A DNA stretch of 64,000 bases from Candidatus Melainabacteria bacterium (GTDB lineage: Bacteria > Cyanobacteriota > Vampirovibrionia > Obscuribacterales > Obscuribacteraceae). Location of the stretch: assembly GCA_016699165.1 (NCBI GenBank), contig CP064963.1:4774001-4838000 (forward strand), read 5' to 3'. The notes under the pieces are model-generated. The model was not told the origin of the DNA and ran no database searches. It saw nothing but the letters and a program-made list of their open reading frames with translations. Position numbers and translations under genes: made by a program. Shown here one piece after another: positions 34,006 to 42,900 of the stretch (its first letter is position 1; the number at the start of each line of letters is the position of its first letter).

Positions 34006-36335
34006 TCACTCTCCCTCAAACCAAGAAGCATCGCCACCGTCGGTAAGACCAGACGCGCGCGCTCTTCGTTTACTTGCGAAGTTCTGTGACTTTTTGGTGC
34101 CACTAGTTGTCCTTGGCTAATGCGCTCGCCGATTTGGCGACGCTCTGGCGGTGTGAAACTGGAGAAGGTCCTGCGCATCAAAGGCAGTATTTGCAAAAAC
34201 TGATCGTTGTTTAAACCGCAAACCCATGAGTCGACAATTTCAAGTAGCGCAATATCGTGAATTAAAACAAGACCGCTTCCATGCAAGAAGCCTTCGGCGA
34301 AAGCGGCTGCGCGTCCTGGATCTTGTGCAAGCGATAGAGCTAATCCAAAGTATCTCTGTATTTCGTCTTGAGCAAATATTTTTCCATCAAGCAACAATCG
34401 AGCCGCTCGTCCTGCAATCAGTCCGTGCATGTTTGCATCAAGTAATAGTTTTTGCAAACATTCGTGCCAGAGACTTAATTGGTCGCTTTCATTCAATAAA
34501 CTAATGGCTGAATTGACTTGAATAATATTGTCAAAAACAACTGCTGCTGAATCATCGTTTAAAGAAGAGCAGTATGCCGGCAGTCCGGCGCAAATGCGTG
34601 CCACCATACTGTCTAATACACCCAAGACTGTGTCGACATCAGTTTTGCGCACATTTCCATATCTGGCAATTTGTGCAAGTGGCATTAGTGCAGTCATCAA
34701 ATGTGAAATATCGCTTGCAGTTGCAGAAACCGACTTTACTTTGTCCATCACATATTCGGTGGCTTTGGGCAAGTCGGCAAGTAAAACCAAATCTAAGAGT
34801 TGGGTCAGATCATGCAATGTAGGATCTTTATCTGCGCGGTCGCGAGCTTTTGCTTCAGACGCCTCAGATACGGTGCGCCCCCAGACACTAGCTTCGATTA
34901 AGGTGATGACAAACTCGGGTTGCCACCTAAGGCTCCAGACTTCGTGGAAAGTGCCGCTTTTGCGTTTGCCTTTTTCTATCAGTCCCCATTTGATATCGAG
35001 CAAGTTGAGCCTGTGCAACAAATGACTTCTTTGACGGTCTATGTCTTTGCGCAAATCAAGGTCTAAACTTTTCTCGCCTGTCTCTGCTTTTACCCGCAAG
35101 CTTTTTTGCTTTGATTCCAGATCTTTGGCAAGTGGCGTGCCTTGAGTTTCTGGTGGCACCTCGCCCAGCTTGTCACCAATAATAAGCTCTTTGTAAATCA
35201 GTTTTAATGGCGTATCATCACCAAAACATAAAACTGCTTTAGTGGCTTCGTTTAATTCGCCAAGCCCAGCTGCAGATCGCCCTCGCATAGCAGCAAGGGT
35301 CTCTGCTAAACGGACTGTTTCTATGATATGAGCAGACGATGCATCAAGATCTTTGTCGCGTAAAAATCGAGCAACTTTGCTCATCCATTTTTCAATAATA
35401 TTTTCGTCGTGGTCCCAGAGATGTTGATACCATCCGGGCGAAACTATGCCTGCACCATAACCACTTTCATACGATAAGCGACTGTGAGTCCAGGGTATCC
35501 AGGTTGCTGTAACTTTTGTCTTGGGCAGTCCTTTGAGCAGTTTTGCATCTTCTGCAGCTGGCGGCATTTGACTAAGCGCTGGTGTGTGCCACGCACCACA
35601 GATGACGGCAATGTTTTTATATCCATCTTTGCGAGCTTGCCTGATAGTCTGTCGCATGTATGCTTCGCGATAAGGCTCGTCTGCATCGTGTTTGCTTTGA
35701 GGCTCATCGCCAAGTGCTTCGCGCAGAGTTGTCATTGCTTCGTTGAGTGCCACAAACAAATCTTTGCTGTCACGCCTCTGCTCGACCATCTGCTCCCACC
35801 AGCGCTCACCGTCTCCATCTTGCATATTGGCAGCACGCGCAAGCCAGGTAAGTGGGTCTTTTGAAATAGATGGCATTTTCTCAGAAGAAGTCTCTTCTAT
35901 TTGGCTTAAATCTATGCCTGTTTCGCTTTTCTCTGTGTCACTTTCGTCGTCTTCGAGTTTTTTATTTAGAAGTTCGAACAGCTCTTTTTTTCGCTGTTCT
36001 TCCATAGCAATCCAGTTAGTCATGGGTAAGTCCATGAATTTTACTGGCACGTAGTTGTTGACACCATATCTGATTGCTTGCCACTCAGGAGAAAATTCTG
36101 CAAAAGGAAAGTATACCGCCTGTCTTGGAGAGTCCGGACTATAAACAAGCAAAGCCACAGGCGGCTTCATCTCTTCGCGTTCTACAAATGAAACTAATTG
36201 GTCAGCTTCGGGTGGTCCTTCAATAAGAATACAATCTGGTTTGAGTTCTTTTAGTGCAGACAGAACGCTGCGTGCAGAACCCGGTCCGTGGTGGCGGATG
36301 CCAAAAAGTTGTATGTCGGTCTCAGTTGCAGCCAT
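34002..36335 (-). CDS. DUF5682 protein with TraB/TIKI-like N-terminal hydrolase-type domain
   Basis: 777 residues, cytosolic. The first ~260 residues carry the pattern of the TraB/PrgY/ChaN/TIKI superfamily: GIRHHGPGS with His15/16, ILIEGPPEAD with Glu39, FMDLP near 100, REAYMRQTIRQA near 223-234 and a second G-x-x-H in ICGAWHTPAL (Gly247, His250). In characterised relatives the two G-x-x-H motifs and Glu bind metal for peptidase- or esterase-like chemistry. The rest (~500 residues) is helical, repeat-like and typical of DUF5682. GAGGA precedes the ATG. It lies between the MoxR and VWA genes, so it is likely their client or effector. Confidence 0.8.
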   Translation of the reverse strand: MAATETDIQLFGIRHHGPGSARSVLSALKELKPDCILIEGPPEADQLVSFVEREEMKPPVALLVYSPDSPRQAVYFPFAEFSPEWQAIRYGVNNYVPVKFMDLPMTNWIAMEEQRKKELFELLNKKLEDDESDTEKSETGIDLSQIEETSSEKMPSISKDPLTWLARAANMQDGDGERWWEQMVEQRRDSKDLFVALNEAMTTLREALGDEPQSKHDADEPYREAYMRQTIRQARKDGYKNIAVICGAWHTPALSQMPPAAEDAKLLKGLPKTKVTATWIPWTHSRLSYESGYGAGIVSPGWYQHLWDHDENIIEKWMSKVARFLRDKDLDASSAHIIETVRLAETLAAMRGRSAAGLGELNEATKAVLCFGDDTPLKLIYKELIIGDKLGEVPPETQGTPLAKDLESKQKSLRVKAETGEKSLDLDLRKDIDRQRSHLLHRLNLLDIKWGLIEKGKRKSGTFHEVWSLRWQPEFVITLIEASVWGRTVSEASEAKARDRADKDPTLHDLTQLLDLVLLADLPKATEYVMDKVKSVSATASDISHLMTALMPLAQIARYGNVRKTDVDTVLGVLDSMVARICAGLPAYCSSLNDDSAAVVFDNIIQVNSAISLLNESDQLSLWHECLQKLLLDANMHGLIAGRAARLLLDGKIFAQDEIQRYFGLALSLAQDPGRAAAFAEGFLHGSGLVLIHDIALLEIVDSWVCGLNNDQFLQILPLMRRTFSSFTPPERRQIGERISQGQLVAPKSHRTSQVNEERARLVLPTVAMLLGLRESE

Positions 36336-36345
36336 CTTTTAGTCC

Positions 36346-37446
36346 TCAGGACATCTCGCGGCATGAGCGATAAATGTCTTTCCAGCCATCGCGTTCTTTG
36401 ATTACTGTTTCTAGATATTCTTTAAACACAATTTTATCTTGAATAGGATCTTTGATAACTGCACCATTGATACCGGCTGCAATATCGCGAGCGATCATAT
36501 TACCATCACCAAAATGACTTGCCAGAGCCATTCCACTGGTGATGACCGAAATCGCTTCGGCTGTACTCATGCTGCCTGAAGGTGATTTGATTTTTGTTTT
36601 GCCATCTTCGGTGATACCGTTTCGTAATTCTCTAAAGATAGTAACCACTCTTCGAACTTCTTCTAGAGCTGGCGGTTCAGACGGAAGTTCAAGCGCTTTG
36701 CCAATAGACTCAACGCGTCGCGTGACAATATCTACTTCTTCTTCTATTGTGTCTGGCACTGGCAAAACAACTGTGTTGAAACGACGTTTGAGCGCGCTCG
36801 ACAAGTCGTTTACGCCTCGGTCGCGGTCGTTAGCTGTGGCAATAACGTTGAAGCCCTTGCGTGCCTGTACTTCTTCGTTCAATTCGGGAATTGGCAGCGT
36901 CTTTTCAGAAAGTATGGTGATTAATGTATCCTGCACTTCAGCAGGTATTCTTGTAAGCTCTTCTATCCTTGCAATTTTACCTTCACTCATTGCTCGCATC
37001 ACAGGCGATGGCACAAGCGCTTTCAAGCTAGGACCTTCAGCAAGCAGTCTTGCGTAGTTCCATCCATATCTAATAGCCTCTTCTGGAGTTCCAGCTGTAC
37101 CCTGGACAATAAGAGTCGAGTCACCAGATATAGCGGCTGCCAGATGTTCTGAAAGCCAGGTCTTGGCTGTTCCTGGAACACCTAGTAACAGCAATGCTCT
37201 GTCGGTGGCAAGAGTGGCAATGGCAATCTCGACGATGCGTTCTTTGCCAATATATTTGGGCGTAATTTCGAAATTGTTTTCTAGTTTGCCACCAAGTATA
37301 TATTTAGATACTGCCCATGGTGATAGGTTCCAGCTTGGTGGTTTTTGTTTGGTGTCGAGTCGCTTAAGTTCTGCCAACTCATTTGCATACTGTTGTTCTG
37401 CGTGTTCGCGCAGAATACTTTCTACTTTGGTGGCTGTTTCGGTCAT
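36346..37446 (-). CDS. MoxR-family AAA+ ATPase
   Basis: 366 residues. Walker A is GVPGTAKTW (residues 89-97), the Walker B position reads KIARIEELTR (Glu-Glu rather than Asp-Glu at 162-163), sensor 1 is VIATAND (Asn207) and the arginine finger region is LKRRFNTVVLPVP. The helix-2 insert and PAEVQDTLITILSEKTLPIP are MoxR hallmarks. MoxR ATPases form hexamers that act as chaperone-like remodellers with VWA partners. AAAGGAG lies six bases before the ATG, a strong ribosome-binding site. It is 10 bases upstream of DUF5682 and follows DUF5691 by 11 bases. Confidence 0.9.
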   Translation of the reverse strand: MTETATKVESILREHAEQQYANELAELKRLDTKQKPPSWNLSPWAVSKYILGGKLENNFEITPKYIGKERIVEIAIATLATDRALLLLGVPGTAKTWLSEHLAAAISGDSTLIVQGTAGTPEEAIRYGWNYARLLAEGPSLKALVPSPVMRAMSEGKIARIEELTRIPAEVQDTLITILSEKTLPIPELNEEVQARKGFNVIATANDRDRGVNDLSSALKRRFNTVVLPVPDTIEEEVDIVTRRVESIGKALELPSEPPALEEVRRVVTIFRELRNGITEDGKTKIKSPSGSMSTAEAISVITSGMALASHFGDGNMIARDIAAGINGAVIKDPIQDKIVFKEYLETVIKERDGWKDIYRSCREMS

Positions 37447-37457
37447 CTCGATCTCCT

Positions 37458-38993
37458 TTAAGATGATGGACTCGACGCTAAAATTGTTTTTCTAAGAGTA
37501 ATTAGTGAGTGAATACAGTCAATACTGCTATCGCTCAAATAAGCACAATCTGCCGTTGCCTTATCGAGCCTGTCTAAAATTGAACTGTCGGCAAAAGTTG
37601 CAACCGTCAATGTAAAGGGTGCCAGAAAATACTCATTGTTCTTTTCAGAGAGCATTTTTTGCATGGCGGTGAAAATTTTGTCGCTCAGCTTTTGACTCCA
37701 GGGATAATCCATACGATTTATGCATTCTATGTGTCTAAAGCCATTGTGAGCCGCAATTAAATTGCCGTTACTTTTTTCGATCCAGTTTGCCACCACTTTT
37801 TCTTTCTGGCTCGATTCTAATTCTGCGAACATTTCAATTTCTAATAAATATGGAATATCCGACAAAAGCATAGAAAGTAAAATTTCTTGATTCTGAAATT
37901 TTATGGATGACTGCACTAAACCAACAAGTAGAGTGTCTTTCCACTCACTTTCAGTTATTAGTTTTAACAATTTGTCGGGCGAAAGACCGCTTGATTTAAT
38001 AATGATTTCTGGATTAATGTTGCTAATAACCTGGACAACAATTCCAGCTTTTTCACCTTGCACATAATCAAGTTTTTGATTCATGCCGTCGCGCTTCATG
38101 TCTTTGCTATATTCAAACGAAACATTTATTTCGAGCTTGCTCGACATAAAACCTTTTTTGATCCCGACTATTTTGTCGAAGCGCTCTTTCATTCGTTTGC
38201 TATACGCAGAATCTGGTAGAAACGCAAGCAAAGACCCTGCCGCTTGTCGCACTTCCATGCGCGTGTCATCTAAAGCGAATTCAAGCAAAGACTCGTCGTC
38301 TTGACTTAATTTATTTTTGAGAATTTCTGTAAAGGCTGCTCTTTCAGCTGGAGTATTCTCTTGCCAGGAATTTTTTAAAAGCTCACGGGCTTTGGCAGGA
38401 TCTTCTTCGCGAATAAAACTCAAAGCACTGCATCTTGTATCAAAATCGCCCGTATCGAACAAATCTACACTTAATGGGGTCATTGCATCGCCCAGAATTT
38501 TCCATTCAGGGTTCATGCTGCAAAGCCACACACCACGCGGACCAAGCACTCTTTTTAATAGTTCAGGATTGACTGGCTCTTGTTTGCTTGAAGCTAAAAA
38601 ATCCAAAACTTCAGGCAATAAATCTTCGGGCAGTTTATTTTTACTTTTGTCTACTTGGACAAACCACTCATCTTTTAGTTTTGGAAAATCTTCCACTATT
38701 CTTCTAAAGCTAGAAGACAGTCTGTCGCTTACAACTGGTCGAGTATCCTCGTCACTAATTTCAAAATCGGTATCAGTATCAGTTTGCAAAAGCATCATAC
38801 CGGCGCGCTCATACTGAAACACAATTGATGCTGCACTAAGTAGGCGCGATTCTGGAGCAGCTTCTTCTTTAGTCAATGCATCGTTAATTAAAAGCTCTAA
38901 TTGCGATGCTTGGTCGATATTTTTCAATGGCTCCATAGTATGGTTCTCGGTGCCAAGCAGCGCTGCCGTTACTAAAGTTTCTTTTGCGGTCAT
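37458..38993 (-). CDS. DUF5691-like HEAT-repeat-type protein
   Basis: 511 residues, helical throughout. The start MTAKETLVTAALLGTENHTM and the SWIM-MoxR context match what I recall of DUF5691. A central part reads like HEAT/armadillo helices (LEFALDDTRMEVRQAAGSLL, AFLPDSAYSKRMKERF), which suggests a protein-binding scaffold. No catalytic motif is seen. Its ATG overlaps the stop of the SWIM gene by four bases, and the MoxR gene follows after 11 bases. Confidence 0.7.
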   Translation of the reverse strand: MTAKETLVTAALLGTENHTMEPLKNIDQASQLELLINDALTKEEAAPESRLLSAASIVFQYERAGMMLLQTDTDTDFEISDEDTRPVVSDRLSSSFRRIVEDFPKLKDEWFVQVDKSKNKLPEDLLPEVLDFLASSKQEPVNPELLKRVLGPRGVWLCSMNPEWKILGDAMTPLSVDLFDTGDFDTRCSALSFIREEDPAKARELLKNSWQENTPAERAAFTEILKNKLSQDDESLLEFALDDTRMEVRQAAGSLLAFLPDSAYSKRMKERFDKIVGIKKGFMSSKLEINVSFEYSKDMKRDGMNQKLDYVQGEKAGIVVQVISNINPEIIIKSSGLSPDKLLKLITESEWKDTLLVGLVQSSIKFQNQEILLSMLLSDIPYLLEIEMFAELESSQKEKVVANWIEKSNGNLIAAHNGFRHIECINRMDYPWSQKLSDKIFTAMQKMLSEKNNEYFLAPFTLTVATFADSSILDRLDKATADCAYLSDSSIDCIHSLITLRKTILASSPSS

Positions 38994-40330
38994 GATTTTA
39001 ACCCCGCTTCAAGACCAAAATAACGCGTGCCATTATTCATTGATAAAGGACGCAGCGACGCACCATCCCATTCTCCAAAAACACATACTGGTCTGCCACC
39101 ACTTACCGACAGTAGACGCAATTTATTTAGTCTATCAATTTTAGTATTGAGCAAATTGCCTTTTGTGTCTTTCAAATAAAAATTGCCATTCACCACCACT
39201 GGTGCCAAACTTTCTATCGAAAAGGGATAAACTTCAAGCCATGGATTTGACGCTCGAGCTTTTGCATAATCGAGCAAAGCCAAGTCAGCATCTGCATAGA
39301 CTTCGGTCAAAGGTGCGACTAAAGGCTCTCCATCTCTCGTTTTTATCAGGGCTCGCATGGGCATCACGCCAGGATAATATGCAAGTTCAGCCAGAATAAA
39401 AGAGCCTGGCATGAGGCTTACATCAAGCGGTTGCATACCGTGGGCAAAGCTTAGTACCATCGCCCATTTATTGGTTTTGCCACCACGCAACCAACTTCGC
39501 TTTACCTTTAATTTGTCTTCAACTTCAATGCTTTGTCCCATCACTTGCCAGATGTCTGAAACACCTGTGCTTTTAAGAACATCGTCCTGATTTACAGTCA
39601 GTCCCATTACTTGTTTAACTTCAGACTGCATTTCAAGGCTGAGACTTGCAAGTCTTCCATAAGCCTGAATAGCTAAGTGCATTATCGATAAACGCTCCAG
39701 AAGCCGCTCTTGCCAGTTCTCTCCAGAGGATGCAATTGATGCGCACGCACGAAGCATGCGCGCCATTCCCGGCGCCTGAGCGTCAACCATGCGCGCCGCC
39801 ATGCCATCCCAAAATTCATAAGATTCAGCTTGCACTTTGGCAAGACCTTGTCTGATTCGGTCGCAAAGCCATCTATCCAACTCGCCAAGTCCATCTTCGA
39901 TATTGGCGTGACGTTTCGCCTGGCGTTTGGCTTGCGCTTCGCCGTCAATTGGTTGAGGACCTTCTTTTATTTTGCGTTCTTTCTTTTCTTTGCTTTCAAC
40001 TCGCTTGTCGAGCCAGCCCAGAACCCATTCGGGCGCCTCTGCAGCAATGACCACCCCTGGTTCATTTACATGAAGGAGAAAGAGTCCCAAGCCATGCTTG
40101 CAGGGAAATTTGCGGCTGGGACAAGTGCATTTAAACGCTGGTTCGGCAAAGTCAATACACGTCTGGTAAGGGCGCGCTCCGCTCCCCTGGCATTCTCCCC
40201 AGAGCGAGCGCTCGTCAAGTCCCATGTTTGACCATTTGCGCGCAGTGGCAAGCCCCTCTCCCGCTTTGCGTGAGCTTTCATCTGGCGCCAACGCCAGTAC
40301 TTGATCTCGATTGTAGTTGCAAGGAGACAT
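38990..40330 (-). CDS. SWIM zinc-finger protein heading the MoxR/VWA cluster
   Basis: 446 residues. A SWIM motif C-x-C-x6-C-x-H is complete: KCTCPSRKFPCKHGLGL with Cys68, Cys70, Cys77 and His79. SWIM domains bind zinc and serve DNA- or protein-binding. The N-terminus (QVLALAPDESSRKAGEGLAT, ARKWSNMG, WGECQGSGARPYQT) is conserved among SWIM proteins of this cluster. The rest is unassigned. It is the first gene of a five-gene minus-strand unit; no convincing ribosome-binding site is seen before its ATG. Confidence 0.88.
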   Translation of the reverse strand: MSPCNYNRDQVLALAPDESSRKAGEGLATARKWSNMGLDERSLWGECQGSGARPYQTCIDFAEPAFKCTCPSRKFPCKHGLGLFLLHVNEPGVVIAAEAPEWVLGWLDKRVESKEKKERKIKEGPQPIDGEAQAKRQAKRHANIEDGLGELDRWLCDRIRQGLAKVQAESYEFWDGMAARMVDAQAPGMARMLRACASIASSGENWQERLLERLSIMHLAIQAYGRLASLSLEMQSEVKQVMGLTVNQDDVLKSTGVSDIWQVMGQSIEVEDKLKVKRSWLRGGKTNKWAMVLSFAHGMQPLDVSLMPGSFILAELAYYPGVMPMRALIKTRDGEPLVAPLTEVYADADLALLDYAKARASNPWLEVYPFSIESLAPVVVNGNFYLKDTKGNLLNTKIDRLNKLRLLSVSGGRPVCVFGEWDGASLRPLSMNNGTRYFGLEAGLKS

Positions 40331-40425
40331 TATCTACCCAGATATCGTCTGCCTATTTTCTCCTGTTTGCAAGCCTAATATCGCGCCATATTTCAGGATT
40401 TAAGATAAAAATTGCTTGTCAAATG

Positions 40426-40863
40426 TTACTTCTTTTCTTTCGTAAGCGCACCAAAAGTCGCACCATATACGATGTGACCGGCAAGATAAGTAGTGAGAAT
40501 CGATTTCTTCTTAAATCGATCTTTGCCAATCATGGGCATGAACACGAAGGCACCGCCTGCCCACAGCAATAGACCCCAAGATAGAGGCTTAATAGTTTTG
40601 GGACAAAGTGAAACTTTTTTGTAGAGTGTTTCATAAGCTAAAGGAAAAACAACTGCTCCAAGCGCGTAATGAGCTATGGCTCCAGTGGTCCACTTTTTGC
40701 TTCCATCTGGTGGATCTACTTCGTAGTTAACTTTAGAGCCCAGCACTGCGGGAATATCCACAGCAGGCATGCCAATTTTGTTGGCATTCTCCATGGTATC
40801 ACTCATCATTTTGGTGGCAACTGCACCAGCATTGATTAGTTGAATTATGCGAGCAATTTTCAT
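40426..40863 (-). CDS. Small integral membrane protein of unknown function
   Basis: 145 residues with about three to four hydrophobic segments (GAIAHYALGAVVFPLAYETL, LSWGLLLWAGGAFVFMPM, LAGHIVYGATFGAL). The arrangement resembles YagU/DUF1440- or DUF6789-like proteins, but I cannot assign it. It starts three bases after the stop of the short-chain dehydrogenase gene with GAGG upstream, so the two form an operon. Confidence 0.6.
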   Translation of the reverse strand: MKIARIIQLINAGAVATKMMSDTMENANKIGMPAVDIPAVLGSKVNYEVDPPDGSKKWTTGAIAHYALGAVVFPLAYETLYKKVSLCPKTIKPLSWGLLLWAGGAFVFMPMIGKDRFKKKSILTTYLAGHIVYGATFGALTKEKK

Positions 40864-40866
40864 CCC

Positions 40867-41880
40867 TTAAACCTCGTTGTTTTTGACCGAAGCCGCATCA
40901 GATAGTGTCGTCAAAACACTTGGCGAAAGGGCGCTTGTGCTTTCCTTGCCGCTGACCTGCTCCTTGCCAATGCCACCATAGGCTGGAAGCACTTTGCTTA
41001 CTTGGCCCATTATATCTGTTACCGCACCGGGGAAGATACCATTTAGTTTGCTTAAAATTTGAGCAGGCAAAGTAATTATCAATTCAGGGTCGCCTCGGCG
41101 ACACGCTTCAAGAATTTGTTTGGCTGCCGAATCACCATCAACACTCAGAAATGGAATCGAATCGCTAATGCTAAACCAGGCGAATTCTTTTTCGTTCTGA
41201 CTTTTGAATTGAGCATTGATATGACTGCCCGTGCGCATTAATCCTGGGCAAACCGACGTAACGTAAACTTTGTCACGTATAAGTTCCATACGCAGACCTT
41301 CTGAATATCCAAGCAGTGCAAATTTACTGACTGCATAGGGCAAAAGGTGCGGTACAGCCACCTTTCCACCGATTGAAGAGATATTGACGATGCGTCCAGA
41401 CTTTCTTTGGCGCATACCTGGAGAGAACGCCATAGTCATGTAAAGCGGACCCCAAAAGTGTGTCTTGAGCGCGTTTTCATAGTCTGTTGTGGTCATTGAA
41501 TCCATCGGACCGACTTGAATGACGCCAGCATTATTTATGAGTACATCGACTGAGCCAAAATGCTCCATAGCGAAGGCGGCAGTATCATCGACTTCACTTT
41601 GAGACGTAACGTCGCAAACCCTTATGGCAGCAGTGTATCCAGCCTTTTCTAGTTCACTTTGAGCCTTTTCCAGTTCTTGCTGGTCTCGGGCAATGAGAAA
41701 CAGCTTGGCGCCTTCTTTTGCCAGCCTTCGAGCCATCAATAAACCAAGCCCCCGCGAGCCTCCGCTTATAACGACTACTTTGTCTTTGAATGAGTATTGA
41801 CGCATCATCCGAGAGCAAGCAGTCATAAGACCAACAGCAAAAAGTCCGCCTACCAAGCCGCGATGGATCAGTGCTTTCAT
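40867..41880 (-). CDS. Membrane-anchored short-chain dehydrogenase/reductase
   Basis: 337 residues from ATG 41880, which has AAAGGAG four bases upstream; the frame is open to 41949 but that start lacks such a signal. One hydrophobic N-terminal segment (GLVGGLFAVGLMTAC) precedes a classical SDR domain: cofactor-binding SGGSRGLG, NNAG, catalytic Ser in NISSIGG and Tyr/Lys in YAVSK. The Arg-rich RDQQELEKAQ region after strand 2 suggests NADP preference. The substrate is unknown. Divergent from the gene at 42077; a near-palindrome lies between them. Confidence 0.85.
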   Translation of the reverse strand: MKALIHRGLVGGLFAVGLMTACSRMMRQYSFKDKVVVISGGSRGLGLLMARRLAKEGAKLFLIARDQQELEKAQSELEKAGYTAAIRVCDVTSQSEVDDTAAFAMEHFGSVDVLINNAGVIQVGPMDSMTTTDYENALKTHFWGPLYMTMAFSPGMRQRKSGRIVNISSIGGKVAVPHLLPYAVSKFALLGYSEGLRMELIRDKVYVTSVCPGLMRTGSHINAQFKSQNEKEFAWFSISDSIPFLSVDGDSAAKQILEACRRGDPELIITLPAQILSKLNGIFPGAVTDIMGQVSKVLPAYGGIGKEQVSGKESTSALSPSVLTTLSDAASVKNNEV

Positions 41881-41964
41881 AAAGCTCCTTTGCCGAATAA
41901 AAGAATGAGGCCAACTTTTTGTGTAGCATGCAAAGGTCCAGTAGATCACGCTTGACTATCCTCT

Positions 41965-41980
41965 AGATAATTAACTATCT
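41965..41980. promoter_or_regulatory. 16-bp near-palindrome in a divergent intergenic region
   Basis: AGATAATTAACTATCT matches its reverse complement at 14 of 16 positions. It lies between the starts of the SDR gene (41880) and the gene at 42077, 20 bases before a TATAAT at 42000-42005. Candidate operator. Confidence 0.35.
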
Positions 41981-42076
41981 TTTGGAGATAAAAAGCCGGT
42001 ATAATGAATATATCTGGATCTTTTGTGCGAATAATTCACATTTTAGCTCCTCATCCCGCGTCAAAGGAGCCTCTGA

Positions 42077-42757
42077 ATGGATTGCGACAGCAAGATTTCA
42101 CCATGTGAAATTCTCAATCAGCTGAAAAAAGACCTGGTAACTATTGCAAAAGCGAATATCACAGATTTTGAAGAGACTTATGTCTTCGCTCCAAATGTGG
42201 TGCTTTCAATTACGCTGGATAAAAGACCATCTGGTGATTTCCACTTGCAAATTAAATCGCCCTCTGGCGAAGAAACTATAGTGCAGTCTAACCACAAGAA
42301 TATGATTGCCCTTGCAGTTGGATTCTGCTGGAAAGCAGTTTGCCAGATTTTAAATAAGCACGATTTAGAGCCTTGCGACCGCACTGACCATGGTGGCGCC
42401 GATGAGATTCTGGCTCTGCACAAATCAATAAGATCTTTTAGCGAGAAGAAGAATGCCATTCCATACTCTTCAGCGGATATCTTCCCAAGCGAAGGTTATG
42501 AACTGATGAATGTTCAAGCTGAAAATGGTCGCTGTTTGATGACCATTGCAACCAAATATGTGCACGGAAACCTGATTAAATCTATCGTAGATGTTCAAAG
42601 CCCGGAGCAAATTCCACAACGAGGAAAATCGCTCCTGGACGACCTTTTGGGAAGTTGGCTTCGTCCGCCTACAGTAAGAACGTTTAAAACTCCAACTAGC
42701 ACCACCGCTCGCCAACAGCCTGCGCAAATGCAGTTGAGCGATCACATCATATTTTAA
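42077..42757 (+). CDS. Hypothetical soluble protein
   Basis: 226 residues with no signal peptide or transmembrane segment; AAAGGAG lies 7 bases before the ATG and a TATAAT at 42000-42005 could be the -10 of its promoter. The first ~110 residues are beta-rich (VVLSITLDKRPSGDFHLQIK), the middle carries KSIRSFSEKKNAIPYSSADI, and the C-terminus is Thr/Gln rich and likely disordered (TSTTARQQPAQMQ). No family is recognised. A 34-residue membrane peptide and the E2-like gene follow on the same strand. Confidence 0.6.
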   Translation: MDCDSKISPCEILNQLKKDLVTIAKANITDFEETYVFAPNVVLSITLDKRPSGDFHLQIKSPSGEETIVQSNHKNMIALAVGFCWKAVCQILNKHDLEPCDRTDHGGADEILALHKSIRSFSEKKNAIPYSSADIFPSEGYELMNVQAENGRCLMTIATKYVHGNLIKSIVDVQSPEQIPQRGKSLLDDLLGSWLRPPTVRTFKTPTSTTARQQPAQMQLSDHIIF

Positions 42758-42795
42758 ATTCTTTCCTTCAGACAAAGTAAAAAGGGAGAGTCCAT

Positions 42796-42900
42796 TTGGA
42801 CCTACTATTTTTTATTGTCAGCATTTCTTTGACAATTTTCTTCGCCATCCTAGGACTAGCGCTGGTTTCTATTGCCGTAACATGGCAATACATGCAGTGA
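42796..42900 (+). CDS. 34-residue single-span membrane peptide
   Basis: TTG start, seven to eight bases after AAAGGGAGAG. The product is almost one transmembrane helix: DLLFFIVSISLTIFFAILG, then LALVSIAVTWQYMQ. The stop (42898-42900) lies inside the next gene, a 19-base overlap, so translation may be coupled. Short, but the strong ribosome-binding site and hydrophobicity favour it being real. Confidence 0.5.
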   Translation: MDLLFFIVSISLTIFFAILGLALVSIAVTWQYMQ

